From Iris pallida (lineage: Eukaryota; Streptophyta; Magnoliopsida; Asparagales; Iridaceae), in NCBI GenBank assembly GCA_029216955.1, contig JANAVB010029819.1, positions 35,708,331 to 35,772,330 of the forward strand: a stretch of DNA of 64,000 nucleotides, written 5' to 3'. A model generated the notes under the pieces. That model was not told where the DNA came from, made no database searches, and saw only the letters and a list, made by a program, of their open reading frames with translations. The translations under genes were made by a program, and so were the position numbers. Below are positions 35,334-45,998 of this stretch, one piece after another (position 1 is the stretch's first letter; every line of letters begins with the position of its first letter).

Positions 35334-35898
35334 TTGCAAACAAATAGAGAACTTGAACTAGAGACGGAGAAGGAGTTACACCTCAAATCAACAATGAACA
35401 GTGAAAGAGAATGAGAAAGTAGCCCTTCTCCTTGATTTTGATGAGCAATGGAGCACTTTGGAGAGAAAACTAGGGTTAGGGTTTGTGAAAAAATGTTTGG
35501 AGAGGTGAAGGTGATGGTAAGAATGAAGGAGAGAGATGAAAACCCGAATATAAGAGGAGGGTTTTCTTTGGTCGGAGTAAATCTGGACCGTAGGATCACA
35601 TTTGATTAAACGGCTGAAGCTGTCCCCGATTCTGGAATAGGAGAACCGAATTCGGCCCAAATTCTGTTGGGGACAGAGTTCGGCCCGAGTTCTGGGTCAA
35701 TGTTCCAGAACTGAAAACAGGCTAGAAAAAAAAGTTAAGTATGGGAAATCAAGTTAGATAAAAACAATAGCTTGAAAGATTCAATCAAAATAGAATAATA
35801 GCAGAATGAAATTGAAAAAATAGTGAATCAGCAGTAAGAAATCAAAACGAACCATATAATAAATAAGGAAATATATCATAATTCAATAGTTTGAAGTT
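35334..35898 (-). promoter_or_regulatory. Copia B leader upstream of third ORF, with palindromes
   Basis: As in copia C, GAATTCGGCCCAAATTC and AGAGTTCGGCCCGAGTTCT lie at about 35645-35690, some 310-360 bp upstream of the third ORF start, with a TTATATTCGGG run on the minus strand near 35545. No ORF is supported here. Confidence 0.45.
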
Positions 35899-36019
35899 GC
35901 CATGGGTTAGCTGCAGGGGCCGGATCCCAGCTAGCGGTAGTCCTGTGGACTAGTGAACCGTGTCGCTTAGGCTTTTACTCCTTGTTGTCAGAAGGGCCCT
36001 TTCGGCTTGTACCCATAGC
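35899..36019 (-). ncRNA. Foldable segment between pol and third ORF, copia B
   Basis: Counterpart of 28581-28701. The closing stem GCTATGGGT/ACCCATGGC is kept; hairpin TAGTCC/GGACTA has loop ACA instead of TCA; the AGGC/GCCT stem has one mismatch here (AGGA/GCCT). Confidence 0.5.
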
Positions 36020-36070
36020 AAGTTCATCGTAAGAGAATCATAATATAATCGATATTTACGCAGGTGAGTT

Positions 36071-39000
36071 TTAATTTATGACAGCTTCATCTAAAATTCC
36101 AAGTTCACGACAAAGGAAATTGAAGCGCTCTTCGGATAATGGCTTAGTAAAGAAGTCTGCTAGCTGATGATCAGTGTCAATAAACTCTAAGTTAATCGTG
36201 CCATTTTACTGATGATCACGCAAAAAGTGGTGTCTAATTTCAATGTGTTTTGTGCGTGAGTGACAGATAGGGTTCTTAGTCAAGTTAATAGCACTAGTAT
36301 TGTCACAGAATATAGGAATGTGCATGAAAGATAGATTATAGTCTTTAAGGGTTTGCTTCATCCACAGAATTTGTGCACAACAACGCCCAGCTGCGATGTA
36401 TTCAGCTTCTGTTGTGGATAGTACAACAGAATTCTGTTTTTTGCTAAACCAAGAGACTAAAGCCTTTCCTAATAAATGGCACGTACCGCTCGTACTTTTA
36501 CGGTCGACCTTGCATCCAGCAAAATCAGCATCAGAGTAACCAATAAGGTCAAATGATGTTGACTTGGGATACCATAGGCCCACTGTAATCGTACCCTTAA
36601 GGTATCTAAAGATACGCTTAACTGCGGTCATGTGCGATTCCTTAGGATTTGCTTGATATCTAGCACACAGGCAAACGCTAAACATTATATCAGGACGACT
36701 AGCAGTAAGATAAAGTAGACTGCCTATCATACCTCGATACTTATATTAATCTACGGGTTTGCCGCTCTCATCTGGTTCCAGTTTGGTTGAAGTAGCCATA
36801 GGAGTGCTGATTGGTTTGACATTATCAAGTTCGAATTTCTTCAGCATGTCCTTTGTATACTTCGACTGACAGATGAATGTTCCATTTATCATTTGTTTGA
36901 CTTGCAGCCCAAGAAAGTAGTTGAGCTCCCCCATCATGCTCATCTCAAACTCGGTCTGCATACACTTGGCAAAATCTTGACAAAGGGTTTCATCAGTAGA
37001 ACCAAAAATAATATCATCTATATATATCTGAACAAAGAGAATAGTGTCCTTCAAAGACTTTATGAAAAGTGTAGTGTCAATTTTCTCTTTTGAAAAACCT
37101 TTCTCAAGCAAGAAGTTGCTTAGCCGTTCATACCAAGCTCTAGGGGCTTGTTTGAGGTCGTACAGCGCTTTCTTTAGCTTGAACACGTGGTCGGGAAATT
37201 TGTGATTTTCAAAGCCAGGGGGTGTTTTACATAAACTTCCTCCTCCTTAATAAAACCATTCAAGAATGCACTTTTAACATCCATTTGAAATAATTTAAAA
37301 TTTTAAAAATTTGCAAATGCACAGAGCATCCGAATGGATTCTAATCTAGCAACAGGAGCATACGTCTCATCGTAGTCGATACCTTCCTCTTGGTTGTATC
37401 CTTGAGCTACTAGACGAGCTTTGTTGCGTGTGACTGAACCATCTTCATTTACTTTGTTTCTAAAAACCCATTTAGTACCAATGATCGAGTGATCAGCCGG
37501 TCTAGGAACTAGTTCCCATACTTGGCTCCTCTTGAATTGGTTGAGTTCTTCTTGCATAGCAGAAATCCAAAATTCATCATTGAAAGCTTCAGAAATGTTT
37601 TTAGGCTCAATTTGTGAAATGAAGGCAGTGCTAGCAATAGAGTCTCTTAATGATGATCTAGTGGTTACTCCACGTGAAACCTCACCTATTACCAAATTTT
37701 CTGGATGTGAAGGCTTGAAAGAGAATTTCTTAGGCAAGCTTTCCAGAGAATTTGTTTCGGTTGTGGTGTTCATTGGAGTAGACGTTGGTGGCTCAACATC
37801 ATCATCAAGAGTAGCTGCTGCACTGTTATCTTCGTCAAAAGTCACATTTGTAGACTCTTCCACAATTAACGAGCGTTTGTTAAAAACTCTATATCCCTTA
37901 CTCTTGGCAGCATAGCCAAGGAAAATACCATCGTCAGCTTTGGCATCAAATTTGCGTAAGTTGTCTTTGGTGTTAAGGATAAAGCATCTACATCCAAAAA
38001 CTCTAAAATAAGAAACATTGGGGGTTCTCCCAAACCAAAGCTCATAGGGTGTTTTCTTCGTAATGGAACGAATAAGCACCCTATTCAAAATGTGGCATGC
38101 TGTACTGACAGCTTCTGCCCAAAAGTATTTCGGAACTGAAAATTTATTCAACATGACTCTTGCCATATCGCCAAGAGTCCTATTCTTTCGCTCCACAACA
38201 CCATTTTGTTGAGGAGTTCTTGGACAAGAAAACTCATGATCAAAACCATTAGAATCACAAAATCTTTCAAAATCAGAATTTTCGAATTCGCCTCCATGAT
38301 CACTTCGGATTCGAGTAATCATGTAGCCTTTTTTGTTTTGAACTTTCTTAACAAAAATCTTGAAAACTGAAATAGCATCACTTTTATTTGCAAGAAAGAA
38401 AATCCAAGTAAATCTTAAAAAATCATCAACAATAACAAAGGCATAGAGTTTTCCGCCAAGACTGGCTACTCTACTAGGCCCAAATAAATCCATATGGAGT
38501 AATTGCAAGGTTCTAGACGTGCTTACAGAGTTTATGGAATGAAAAGATGACTTGGTTGCCTTGTTCAACTCATATTCGGCACATACGGTGTCCTTTTTGA
38601 ATGTGATGTCGGGCAAGCCTCTAACTAGCTTCTTGGTTAATAGCCTGGATATATTATCCATATTGGCATGACCAAGACGCTGGTGCCATAGTAGCCGTTC
38701 ATCTTTATGAGCATATAAACATCTACCTGCATTGTTAGTATTTCCAGACAAATAGAAAGTATAAATATTATCCTCTCTTACCCCTTCAAAAGCGATGTCT
38801 CCCATTGACCTATCATAAATAAGGCATTTGTTTTGTCCAAAGTTAATGTCATATCCATGGTCAGCAAGATGACTAATGCTGAGCAGGTTATGCTTTAACT
38901 CAGTCACTAGACAGACATCCTTTATTACGGGAGAGGGAGGATAACCAATATTACCATTACCTATAATATAACCTTTGAGGTTGTTGCCGAAGGATACATA

Positions 39001-39111
39001 TCCTTCTCTCTTCATCGATAGTGATGCGAAAAGATTTGCGTCTCCTGTCATATGCCGCGAGCATCCACTATCGAGAATCCACTTACTCTTAGTTGAGGAG
39101 GGAAGGTCCAC
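36071..39111 (-). pseudogene. Copia B pol (PR-IN-RT-RNase H)
   Basis: The first 602 codons (39111-37303) are open: [13 protein letters not shown] protease, GAG-pre-integrase [18 protein letters not shown], zinc-type motif with one Cys changed ([11 protein letters not shown]), integrase core ([36 protein letters not shown]), [17 protein letters not shown], and the RT start. A stop at 37303 (CAA to TAA compared with C), a small insertion and a 1-bp loss near 37225 follow, then RT 36746-37186 with an intact YIDD box, a stop near 36744, RNase H 36206-36730, a stop at 36205, and the natural end GILDEAVIN. It overlaps the end of gag by 23 nt in another frame. Confidence 0.9.
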
Positions 39112-41197
39112 CTACATCAAGAGTAGATGTGACCTTTGGTACCCAATTTTTTGAGGGTCCTGAAAAGTTAGTTTTTGGAAACCATGTATATATTTTCTTA
39201 TCAACTAATCTTCTAATTCTACATTGTGGTGATATGTGTCCATGCAAACCACAATAAATACATGTAGCATTCCTATTTACATTAGGAGCATGCTGATGAT
39301 GTCTATAAGCAGTATAATGAGCAGAAGTATGATGATTAGCATGATGATGATGATTATGCATAGAGTCCTGTGGAGTGGCATGGTGATATTGTCTATATGG
39401 AGCATGGTGATGTTGTCTATATGGAGCATGATGATGTTGTCTATATGGAGCATGGTGATGTTGTCTATGTGGCATGACATTGTGATGTTGTCTATATGGT
39501 ATGACATTGTGATGTTGTCTATATGGCATGACACTGTGATGTTGATTGTGTCTTTGTGCAGCATGATGATTGTATCTATGATAATTATTTCTACGTGTAT
39601 GTGGTTTGTGTCCTTTGTGAAATTGTGTGTATATGAAAGCATGATTATGCGTTGTAGAAGGATGATATGAATGACTAGCATGAGAAGTGTTATGCTTTGT
39701 AGGTGTCTCATGAGATTGGGTTTGAGCAACCTGTTTACCCAATTTAGTCTCTAATCTCTTGGAGACAGCCTGCAGATCAGTAACCTTAGCATTTAAACCA
39801 TAAATCTTAGTCATAGAAATCTTGTGTCTACTCTTTTCTTCAGCAAGCAACGTGTTGAGTGTTGTGATTTCTTGTGTCTGTTGCTCAATACGTGTTTCAG
39901 CATCATGAAGGCTTAGTTTAAGCTTTGATACTTCATCAGTAACTTCCGTGGGTGAAGTGTCTCTAATGTTATCAAGCAATAGAGAAAGTCTTTGAATCTC
40001 GTCTTCATGACTTTTGATTTTGTCCTTGGCGTGTTTGTATTTACCAATGATCTTTTTGTGATCATCGAGTAAATCAGTAAAAGCATCGCCAAGTTCATCA
40101 AACGCGAAGTCGTCAAGAGTTTCGTTTGATACCTTATCGGATGTTGCCATTAGGCACACATTAGCCGTATCTTGAGGAGAGTCCTTTTCTTCCTCGGAGT
40201 CACTAGCTTCGCTTTCATGCCAAATACTTGTGTTGGCATATTTCTTTGATGAAGTCTTCTTGTATGGCTTTTCATAGCGGTTGCTCTTCTTCAAGAATGG
40301 ACAGTCTTTTCGGACGTGTCCAGTCTTTTTGCAACCATAGCAAGTTGGCTCTTCTTCACCATCTTCTTGTGGTTTCTTCTTTCTTCGATTGAAGCGAAGG
40401 AATTTCTTGAAGTTGCGGACCATAAGGGCTTGATCATCTTCTGAGTCATCATCATCTGTCTCTTCGGGTTCAGCCCTTCGCCGGTGAGCTTTGAGTGCGA
40501 TGTCCTTAGCCTTAGGAGCAGGCTCTTCGAAGTCCTTGAGGTCAAGCTCGTGAGTCATTAGCTTTCCCATCAAGGTTTCCATGGACATGGTTGTGAGATC
40601 ATTTCCTTCTATGATGGCCGTCACCTTAGGGTTCCAAATCTTTGGTAGCCCCCTAAGTAGCTTGCGAATCTTCTCATGATTTGAGTATTGCTTGCCGAGC
40701 AAAGACAGGGGGTTGATGATGTCGAGGAATCTTGTGAAAATTTGCGTGATCGTCTCATTTGGTTTCATCTTGAAAGCCTCGTATTCTTGCGTGAGACGGC
40801 TTATCTTTAATTCCTTGACTTGGGTAGTTCCTTCATGCGTCACTTCTAGAAGTTTCCATACTTCGTGGGATGTGGTGCATGTGGATACCCTGTTAAACTC
40901 ATTCCTGTCTATAGCACAGAATAAAGCATTAATAGCTCTCGCGTCTAGACTTGCCTGTTTCTTCTCTTTGTCAGAATATTTGTCATGTGATTTCTCAATG
41001 AGATCACCGTTGACAACTATCCTGGCGGGCTTTTTGTAATCGTCAGTGACGACTGTCCACAGGTCGAAGTCTAGAGACTTGAGATAAAAACTTATCCTTG
41101 TTTTCCAATACATGTAGTTAGTTCCATCAAATAGGGAAGGCCTATGAGTGGACTGTCCTTCACCGTGATTAGAAATCAAGGATTGTGTGGTTGCCAT
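39089..41197 (-). CDS. gag: Copia B gag, intact
   Basis: Unbroken 702-codon nucleocapsid precursor starting [20 protein letters not shown], 40 bp inside the primer site. Order: DUF4219/UBN2-type gag domain (about residues 15-220; [36 protein letters not shown]), basic [14 protein letters not shown], first zinc knuckle [14 protein letters not shown] (about 284-297), acidic SDSEEEKDS, coiled coil (about 400-490), histidine-rich tandem repeat (about 545-620), second zinc knuckle [14 protein letters not shown] (about 645-658), end DVGGPSLLN. It binds genomic RNA and forms the particle. It is the best preserved gene in the nest; the same gene in C is split by B. An extra C-terminal knuckle and the His block are unusual for copia Gag. 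Confidence 0.92.
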   Translation of the reverse strand: MATTQSLISNHGEGQSTHRPSLFDGTNYMYWKTRISFYLKSLDFDLWTVVTDDYKKPARIVVNGDLIEKSHDKYSDKEKKQASLDARAINALFCAIDRNEFNRVSTCTTSHEVWKLLEVTHEGTTQVKELKISRLTQEYEAFKMKPNETITQIFTRFLDIINPLSLLGKQYSNHEKIRKLLRGLPKIWNPKVTAIIEGNDLTTMSMETLMGKLMTHELDLKDFEEPAPKAKDIALKAHRRRAEPEETDDDDSEDDQALMVRNFKKFLRFNRRKKKPQEDGEEEPTCYGCKKTGHVRKDCPFLKKSNRYEKPYKKTSSKKYANTSIWHESEASDSEEEKDSPQDTANVCLMATSDKVSNETLDDFAFDELGDAFTDLLDDHKKIIGKYKHAKDKIKSHEDEIQRLSLLLDNIRDTSPTEVTDEVSKLKLSLHDAETRIEQQTQEITTLNTLLAEEKSRHKISMTKIYGLNAKVTDLQAVSKRLETKLGKQVAQTQSHETPTKHNTSHASHSYHPSTTHNHAFIYTQFHKGHKPHTRRNNYHRYNHHAAQRHNQHHSVMPYRQHHNVIPYRQHHNVMPHRQHHHAPYRQHHHAPYRQHHHAPYRQYHHATPQDSMHNHHHHANHHTSAHYTAYRHHQHAPNVNRNATCIYCGLHGHISPQCRIRRLVDKKIYTWFPKTNFSGPSKNWVPKVTSTLDVGGPSLLN
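39377..39545 (-). repeat. 24-27-bp tandem repeat encoding His-rich units in gag
   Basis: About seven units of catggtgatgttgtctata-type DNA encode PYRQHHHA or MPYRQHHNV repeats in Gag of B. Copy C has a diverged array at about 31981-32160 (TYRHHHH, LYRHHHH, PYRHYHH). Unit number and sequence differ between copies, so the array changes quickly while histidine is kept. Confidence 0.85.
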
Positions 41198-41237
41198 GGA
41201 TCAGCTCTAGGATGTAAATCCTTGTAAAGAGAACAGA

Positions 41238-41249
41238 GCTCTGATACCA
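41238..41249 (-). other. Primer binding site of copia B
   Basis: TGGTATCAGAGC on the minus strand, perfect, 2 bp from the 5' LTR. Confidence 0.93.
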
Positions 41250-41251
41250 AT

Positions 41252-42185
41252 TGAAGAACAGGTGGCAACTCTAGAGGGGGTGAATAGAGATTATATAAAA
41301 AATAACCAATTAAAAATTAACTCTTTCACGAATTATAAATAATCAGAGTAAAATGCAAAAAGTAAATGAAGAGCAAGAAAGCATACGCAAATACAGCGAT
41401 TTTAACCTGGTTTCCCTCATGGAGGACTAGTCCAGGCCTGAGAACTCTAGCTCAGGATTAAATCCACTATTTGTGAAATAGTAGTTTACAACCCGTGCCT
41501 TTACTTCAGAAGAGCACGTCAACTTCTTACAGAGGATCGCAGTGGCGACTTGCTTGGAATTGTCCAAGCGACTTCTTCAACTCTTGCACAAGAATCCTAA
41601 CTGAGAGATGCTGAGCACTCGAGACTTAGGAGGCTTGTGGCTAGTAGATGGGAAGGGTATAGCTTTTCTGAGCTTTAAGAAAGAAGAGAAGAGAAGATTG
41701 GATAATTTGAAATGAGAAAATTTATGGCCTATTTATAGGAATTTTGTTGGCAGAATTTGGCCAGAATTCGGGTAGAAAATTTCAAATATTTGGCCGTTGG
41801 ACAACTAGCAACCAGCTAACCCTAAAATTAAGGCTGCTGATTTTTAGGGGACAGAGTTCGGCCCAAACTCTGTGTGGAGGCAAAGTTCGGCCCGAACTCT
41901 GTCTCCAGAGCACAGAGCTGGTCTAAGTGGCCAGTGGGTATTTTTTTTGGATGGTGGAGTTTAGGATTTTGGGTAGGCTGTATGTCAAGTCTCAAAAGCT
42001 CAGCATGACACAGTTTACAATCAGTCTAGACTCAAAGAAAGTGTAAAATACAGACTCATATATAACTGAACTGTAAAGACTGAGCTGTCTTCTGACTTGA
42101 GCTTGATGTAGACATCGTATGTCGTATTGAATTATTATTTAGTCAATGTTATCAATATTTGGTTGACTGTGACTTTGTGTCAACA
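41252..42185 (-). repeat. 5' LTR of copia B
   Basis: 934 bp; ends as in the 3' LTR. The minus-strand TATA box TATAAATAGG is near 41735, with the palindromes on its upstream side (about 41850-41905). Confidence 0.94.
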
Positions 42186-43393
42186 AATCTTTGAATTTTG
42201 ACTTCATGACTTTTGATCTTTTCCTTGGCATGTTTATATTTACCAATGACCTTTTTGTGATCATCAAGTAAATCGGTGAAAGTATCGCGAAGTTCATCAA
42301 AAGTGAAATCATCAAGAGTTTTGTTTGATACCTTGTCGGACGTTGCCATTAGGCACACATTTGTAGCGTCTTGAGGAGAGTCTTTTTCTTCTTCGGAGTC
42401 AGTAGCTTCGCTTTTATGCCAAATGCTTGTGTTGGCATATTTCTTTGAGGAAGCCTTCTTGTATGGTTTCTCATAGCGGTTGTTCTTCTTTAAGAATGGA
42501 CAGTATTTTCGGACGTGTCCCGTCTTTTTGCAACCATAGCATATTGGATCTTCTTCGTCATCTTCTTGTGGTTCCTTCTTTCTTCGGTTGAAGCGAAGGA
42601 ATTTCTTGAAGTTGCGGACAAGGAGAGCTTGATCATCACCTTCCGAGTTGTCGTCATCCGTCTCTTCGGAGTCAGTCCTTCGTCGGTGAGCTTTGAGGGC
42701 AATCTCCTTAGCCTTAGGAGCAGGCTCTTCGAAGTCCTTGAGGTCAAGCTCATGAGCCATCAGCTTTCCCATCAAGGTCTCTATGGACATAGTTGTGAGA
42801 TCATTTCCTTCTATGATGGCTGTCATCTTAGGGATGTTTGGTAGCCCCTTAAGTAGCTTGCGAGTCTTCTCGTGATTTGAATATTGTTTGTCGAGCGAAG
42901 ATAGGGGATTGATGATGTTGAGGAATCTTGTGAACATTTGCGTGGTCGTCTCATTTGGCTTCATCTTGAAAGCCTCATATTTTTGAGTGAGACGGCTTAT
43001 CTTCGATTCCTTGACTTGGGTGGTTCCTTCATGCGTCACTTCTAGAAGTCTCCATACTTCATGAGAGGTGGTGCATGTTGAGACCCTGTTGAACTCATTC
43101 TTGTCTATAGTACAAAATAAAGCATTAATAGCTCTCGCGTCGAGACTTGCCTGTTTCTTTTCCTCGTCAGAATATTTGTCATGTGGTTTCTCAACGAGAT
43201 CACCATTGACAACTATCCTGGCGGGCTTTTTGTAACCATCAGTGACGATGGTCCACAGGTCGAAGTCTAGTGACTCGAGATAAAAGCCCATCCTTGTTTT
43301 CCAATAGGTGTAGTTAATTCCATCAAATAGGGGAGGCCTATGAGTGGACTGCCCTTCACCGTGATTGGAAATCAAGGATTGTGTGGTTGCCAT
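42186..43393 (-). pseudogene. Copia C gag, N-terminal part (separated by copia B)
   Basis: Starts [20 protein letters not shown] at 43393 and is open for about 400 codons, with the gag domain, first zinc knuckle [14 protein letters not shown] (the Asp before the last Cys is Tyr), and KIKSHEVKIQR, at which point the copia B LTR starts (chance residues follow). A short in-frame loss relative to B occurs near 42835 (LPNIPKMTAIIEG against [15 protein letters not shown]). Gag continues at 32636. Confidence 0.9.
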
Positions 43394-43433
43394 GGATCAG
43401 CTCTAGGATGTTAGTCCTTGTTGAGAGAACAGA

Positions 43434-43445
43434 GCTCTGATACCA
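43434..43445 (-). other. Primer binding site of copia C
   Basis: TGGTATCAGAGC on the minus strand, 2 bp from the 5' LTR at 43448. Confidence 0.93.
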
Positions 43446-43447
43446 AT

Positions 43448-44305
43448 TGAAGAACAGATAGCAACTCTAGAGGGGGGTAAATAGAGTTTATAGTGGTAAT
43501 AGCCAATTAAAAATAAAACACTTTCACAAGCTGAAAGTAATTAGAGTAAATGCGGAAATAAATAAGGAGCAAGAAAGAATACGCAAACACAGCCGATTTT
43601 TAACCTGGTTTCCCTCGTGGAGGACTAGTCTAGGCCTAACAACTCTAGCTCAGGATTAAATCCACTATTTGTGAAATAGTAGTTACACCCCGTGCCTTTT
43701 CTTCAGAAGAGCACATCAACTTCTTACAAAGATCGTAGTGGCGATGCTTGGAATTTTCCAAGTGACTTCTTGAACTCTTGCACAAACTCCTGACTGAAAA
43801 GTACTGAGAAGGGAAGATTGGATGAATGAATTCATGGCCTATTTATAGGATATCAGGTAGGCAGAATTCGGCCAGAATTCTGGTTGGAATTTTTAAAAAA
43901 TTGGCCGTTGGACAACTTGCAACCAGCCAACCCTAAAAATTAGGGTGCTGATTTTTAGGAGGCAGAGTTCGGCCCGAACTCTGTGTGGAGGCAGAGTTCG
44001 GCCAGAACTCTGTCTCCAGAGCACAGAATGGGTCATGGGTCCAATTGGCTTATTTTGGATATGTGTGGAGCTATTGGATTTGGGTATGGTTATAGGCTAA
44101 GTCTCAGATGCTCAGTACAGCTCAGTTTACATAGGTCTAGACTCAATAAAATTGTAAAAGTACATACTCAAAATAACTTGCATTGCAAATCCGAGCTGTC
44201 GTCTGACTTGAAATGGAAGTAGTCTTCATGTGTCGTATTGAATTATCACAAATATCATGTAGTCAATTCTATCAATATTTGGTTGACTGTGATTTTGTGT
44301 CAACA
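43448..44305 (-). repeat. 5' LTR of copia C
   Basis: 858 bp, ends TGAAGAACAGATAG and TGTGTCAACA on the plus strand. Minus-strand TATAAATAGG is near 43847; palindromes are near 43863-43880 and 43963-44013. It is followed by the TAATA duplication. Confidence 0.93.
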
Positions 44306-44614
44306 TAATACATGACTACACTAAAATCTCGAGCGACTACACAAACTAGACGAGGTTCCCCACAGGTACATCCTCGTAAGACAAAGCCTGGTCCACGGCA
44401 GTAACTCCATAATATGGATCACAGAGCAACTCCTCCTCAGTAAGAATACCAACAACGTTATCCTATCAGGATGGGAACAAGTATTGATTCTAGCAAACTA
44501 AATATACGAAGCATGAACAGGAATGTAATAAACTGGAATCATGGCATATCATGGTTTAATTGGTTCTTTTTAGAAATGACAACATATAGTTTAAAAGTTT
44601 AAAACCGTAGTATG
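44306..44614 (-). repeat. F 3' LTR, piece 2
   Basis: It resumes the chromovirus LTR after copia C (TAATA then CATGACTACAC) and ends with GTATG (44610-44614), repeated at 59680-59684 beyond element D. On the minus strand it contains GAGGAGGAGTTGCTC and TATTATGGAG, the stretch also recognisable in LTR G. Confidence 0.8.
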
Positions 44615-45715
44615 TGTTTCACTTAACAAAATGCCTAAAATCGGCTTTTGAAAATAAAACTTGAAAGAGTACAAAAGAGTACAAATATTCTGGAAAGTAT
44701 TGCTATGGAAGTCTGATCTGAAGGCGATCACTTTGTTCCTTGGTCCATACGATGATGATGAAGATCACTGCTAGAAGATGAACAGTTGGAAGAACTATGT
44801 CACCAGAAAGGTATCGACACACTTGAGCACTGATGGCGAGGCCGAATGCTTTCCTGCTTTGCTTCACTCTGTTCTGGAAGAAATGTTGAAAAAGAATGCT
44901 CCGAAAAATCAAAGTCTCTGGGCTCTGATCTCTATGTATTCTCTCCTGTCTCTCTGTGCATGATCCTTTTCATGTGTAAAATAAGTCTATTTATAGACAT
45001 GACTCCTTGGGCGTAAAAATCAACACATTAAAATTTTCACGCTGGCAACTGTCACCCATGATGGAAGTTACCCTCTACATACGTTGACACGTGTCCCATT
45101 ATATCAACAAAAATAGGAAGCACGTACACACGTTCTTTAGTAAGTGTGGCACAAAAGCCACGTGGACAAACCACGTTCTCATGTAGCCAGAAACAATCGG
45201 GCGTAAAAATGACCCAAAACATATACTGAGCGTAAAGTGGCAAATTGGCATAAAAACAGCCCAAATAAACATCTCAGCGTAAAGTGGCTAAAATAGCCTT
45301 GAGCGTAAAGTAGCTCAAATAGACTTTACACTCACAATAGTTTTGAGCGTAAAAACTCACATAACTATCGTGCATAAAAAGAAGTAATTTTATTGAGCGT
45401 AAAGTGGCATGTTTTGCACTAAACGACAATATCGATTTCTGTGTAAATCAAATCTCTTCGAATTCTGCGTTTATACAATGTCAACAAATCATTATGTCAG
45501 ATGCATTTGATGTATGATCTGACAGTCATTTCCATCGTAAAGCAGCTAGCGTACAGGGTAGCCAGCGTACAGAGTAGCTAGCGTAAAGGATAGCCAGCGT
45601 ACAGAGTAGCTAGCGTAAAGCTTAATACAAAATAACCTTGGCATAAAGTAGCCTGGTTGAGCGTAGAGTTCTCCTTCTTTGACTTGATTAATGAGGTACT
45701 TTTTACGCTCCTACA
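44615..45715 (-). repeat. 3' LTR of element D
   Basis: Plus-strand ends TGTTTCACTTAAC and CGCTCCTACA. A minus-strand TATAAATAG is at 44988-44996. At least fifteen GCGTAAA-type words lie between 45005 and 45670, many paired as short inverted repeats (GAGC/GCTC around GTAAAGTA; GGC/GCC around TAAAATA). Confidence 0.94.
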
Positions 45716-45731
45716 AGACCCCCTTCAAAGT
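45716..45731 (-). other. Polypurine tract of element D
   Basis: The minus strand reads ACTTTGAAGGGGGTCT against the 3' LTR (TGTAGGAGCG). It confirms that the pol genes on the minus strand define the element's direction. Confidence 0.8.
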
Positions 45732-45895
45732 TTTCAAATATTTTTAAAATTTGAAATACTTTGAACAGAAGCGTAAAATTTGGGATTTTGACCAGTCAGC
45801 GTAAAATTCGGGATACGCAACAGTCATCCACGTAAAAGTTGGGATATCCAACAGTCGGCGTAAAATCTAGAATTTGAACCGATTTGAAAATTCCC

Positions 45896-45903
45896 TATAA
45901 ATA
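45896..45903 (+). promoter_or_regulatory. TATA box of the antisense gene in D
   Basis: TATAAATA on the plus strand, outside the LTR, 96 bp before the ATG at 45999 and followed by a CT-rich leader (TCTCTCCTTTCTCTTGC). Its placement suits a plant core promoter and indicates that the antisense gene has its own transcription start. Confidence 0.65.
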
Positions 45904-45998
45904 GGGTTCTTCGGGGAGAGAGAGAACTTTACTTTGTTTTCTTACTATCATAATCCTGATCCTTCTCGAACTCTCTCCTTTCTCTTGCATTCCATTCA

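Larger units (their letters stand above)
32637..42185 (-). mobile_element. Copia element B (SIRE type), complete, inside gag of C
   Basis: LTRs 32637-33579 and 41252-42185, primer site 41238-41249, polypurine tract 33580-33590. Target duplications are AGTCT (32632-32636) and AATCT (42186-42190), one change apart; the uninterrupted gag of B itself shows AAGTCTTTGAAT at the matching place (39988-39999), which proves the joint. Gene order on the minus strand: gag, pol, foldable spacer, third ORF. Gag is intact; pol and the third ORF carry stops. B is a close relative of its host element C. Confidence 0.95.
25376..44305 (-). mobile_element. Copia element C (SIRE type), complete outer copy
   Basis: LTRs at 25376-26271 and 43448-44305, primer site 43434-43445, polypurine tract 26272-26282, and perfect 5-bp duplications TAATA at 25371-25375 and 44306-44310. 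Order on the minus strand: LTR, gag (split), pol, foldable spacer, third ORF, LTR. Copia B is inserted in gag. Without B the element is about 9.4 kb. The LTRs differ by an indel of about 70 bp (a stretch after AAGTACTGAG missing on the right) and one of about 40 bp (missing on the left). Confidence 0.95.

Noticed and set aside
37532..37915. Plus-strand 127-codon ORF, repeated at 30302-30598
   Set aside because: Antisense shadow of the pol linker between integrase and RT in copies B and C.
39236..39670. Plus-strand 144-codon ORF rich in Met and Ser
   Set aside because: It is the antisense shadow of the histidine-rich repeat in the intact gag of copia B.
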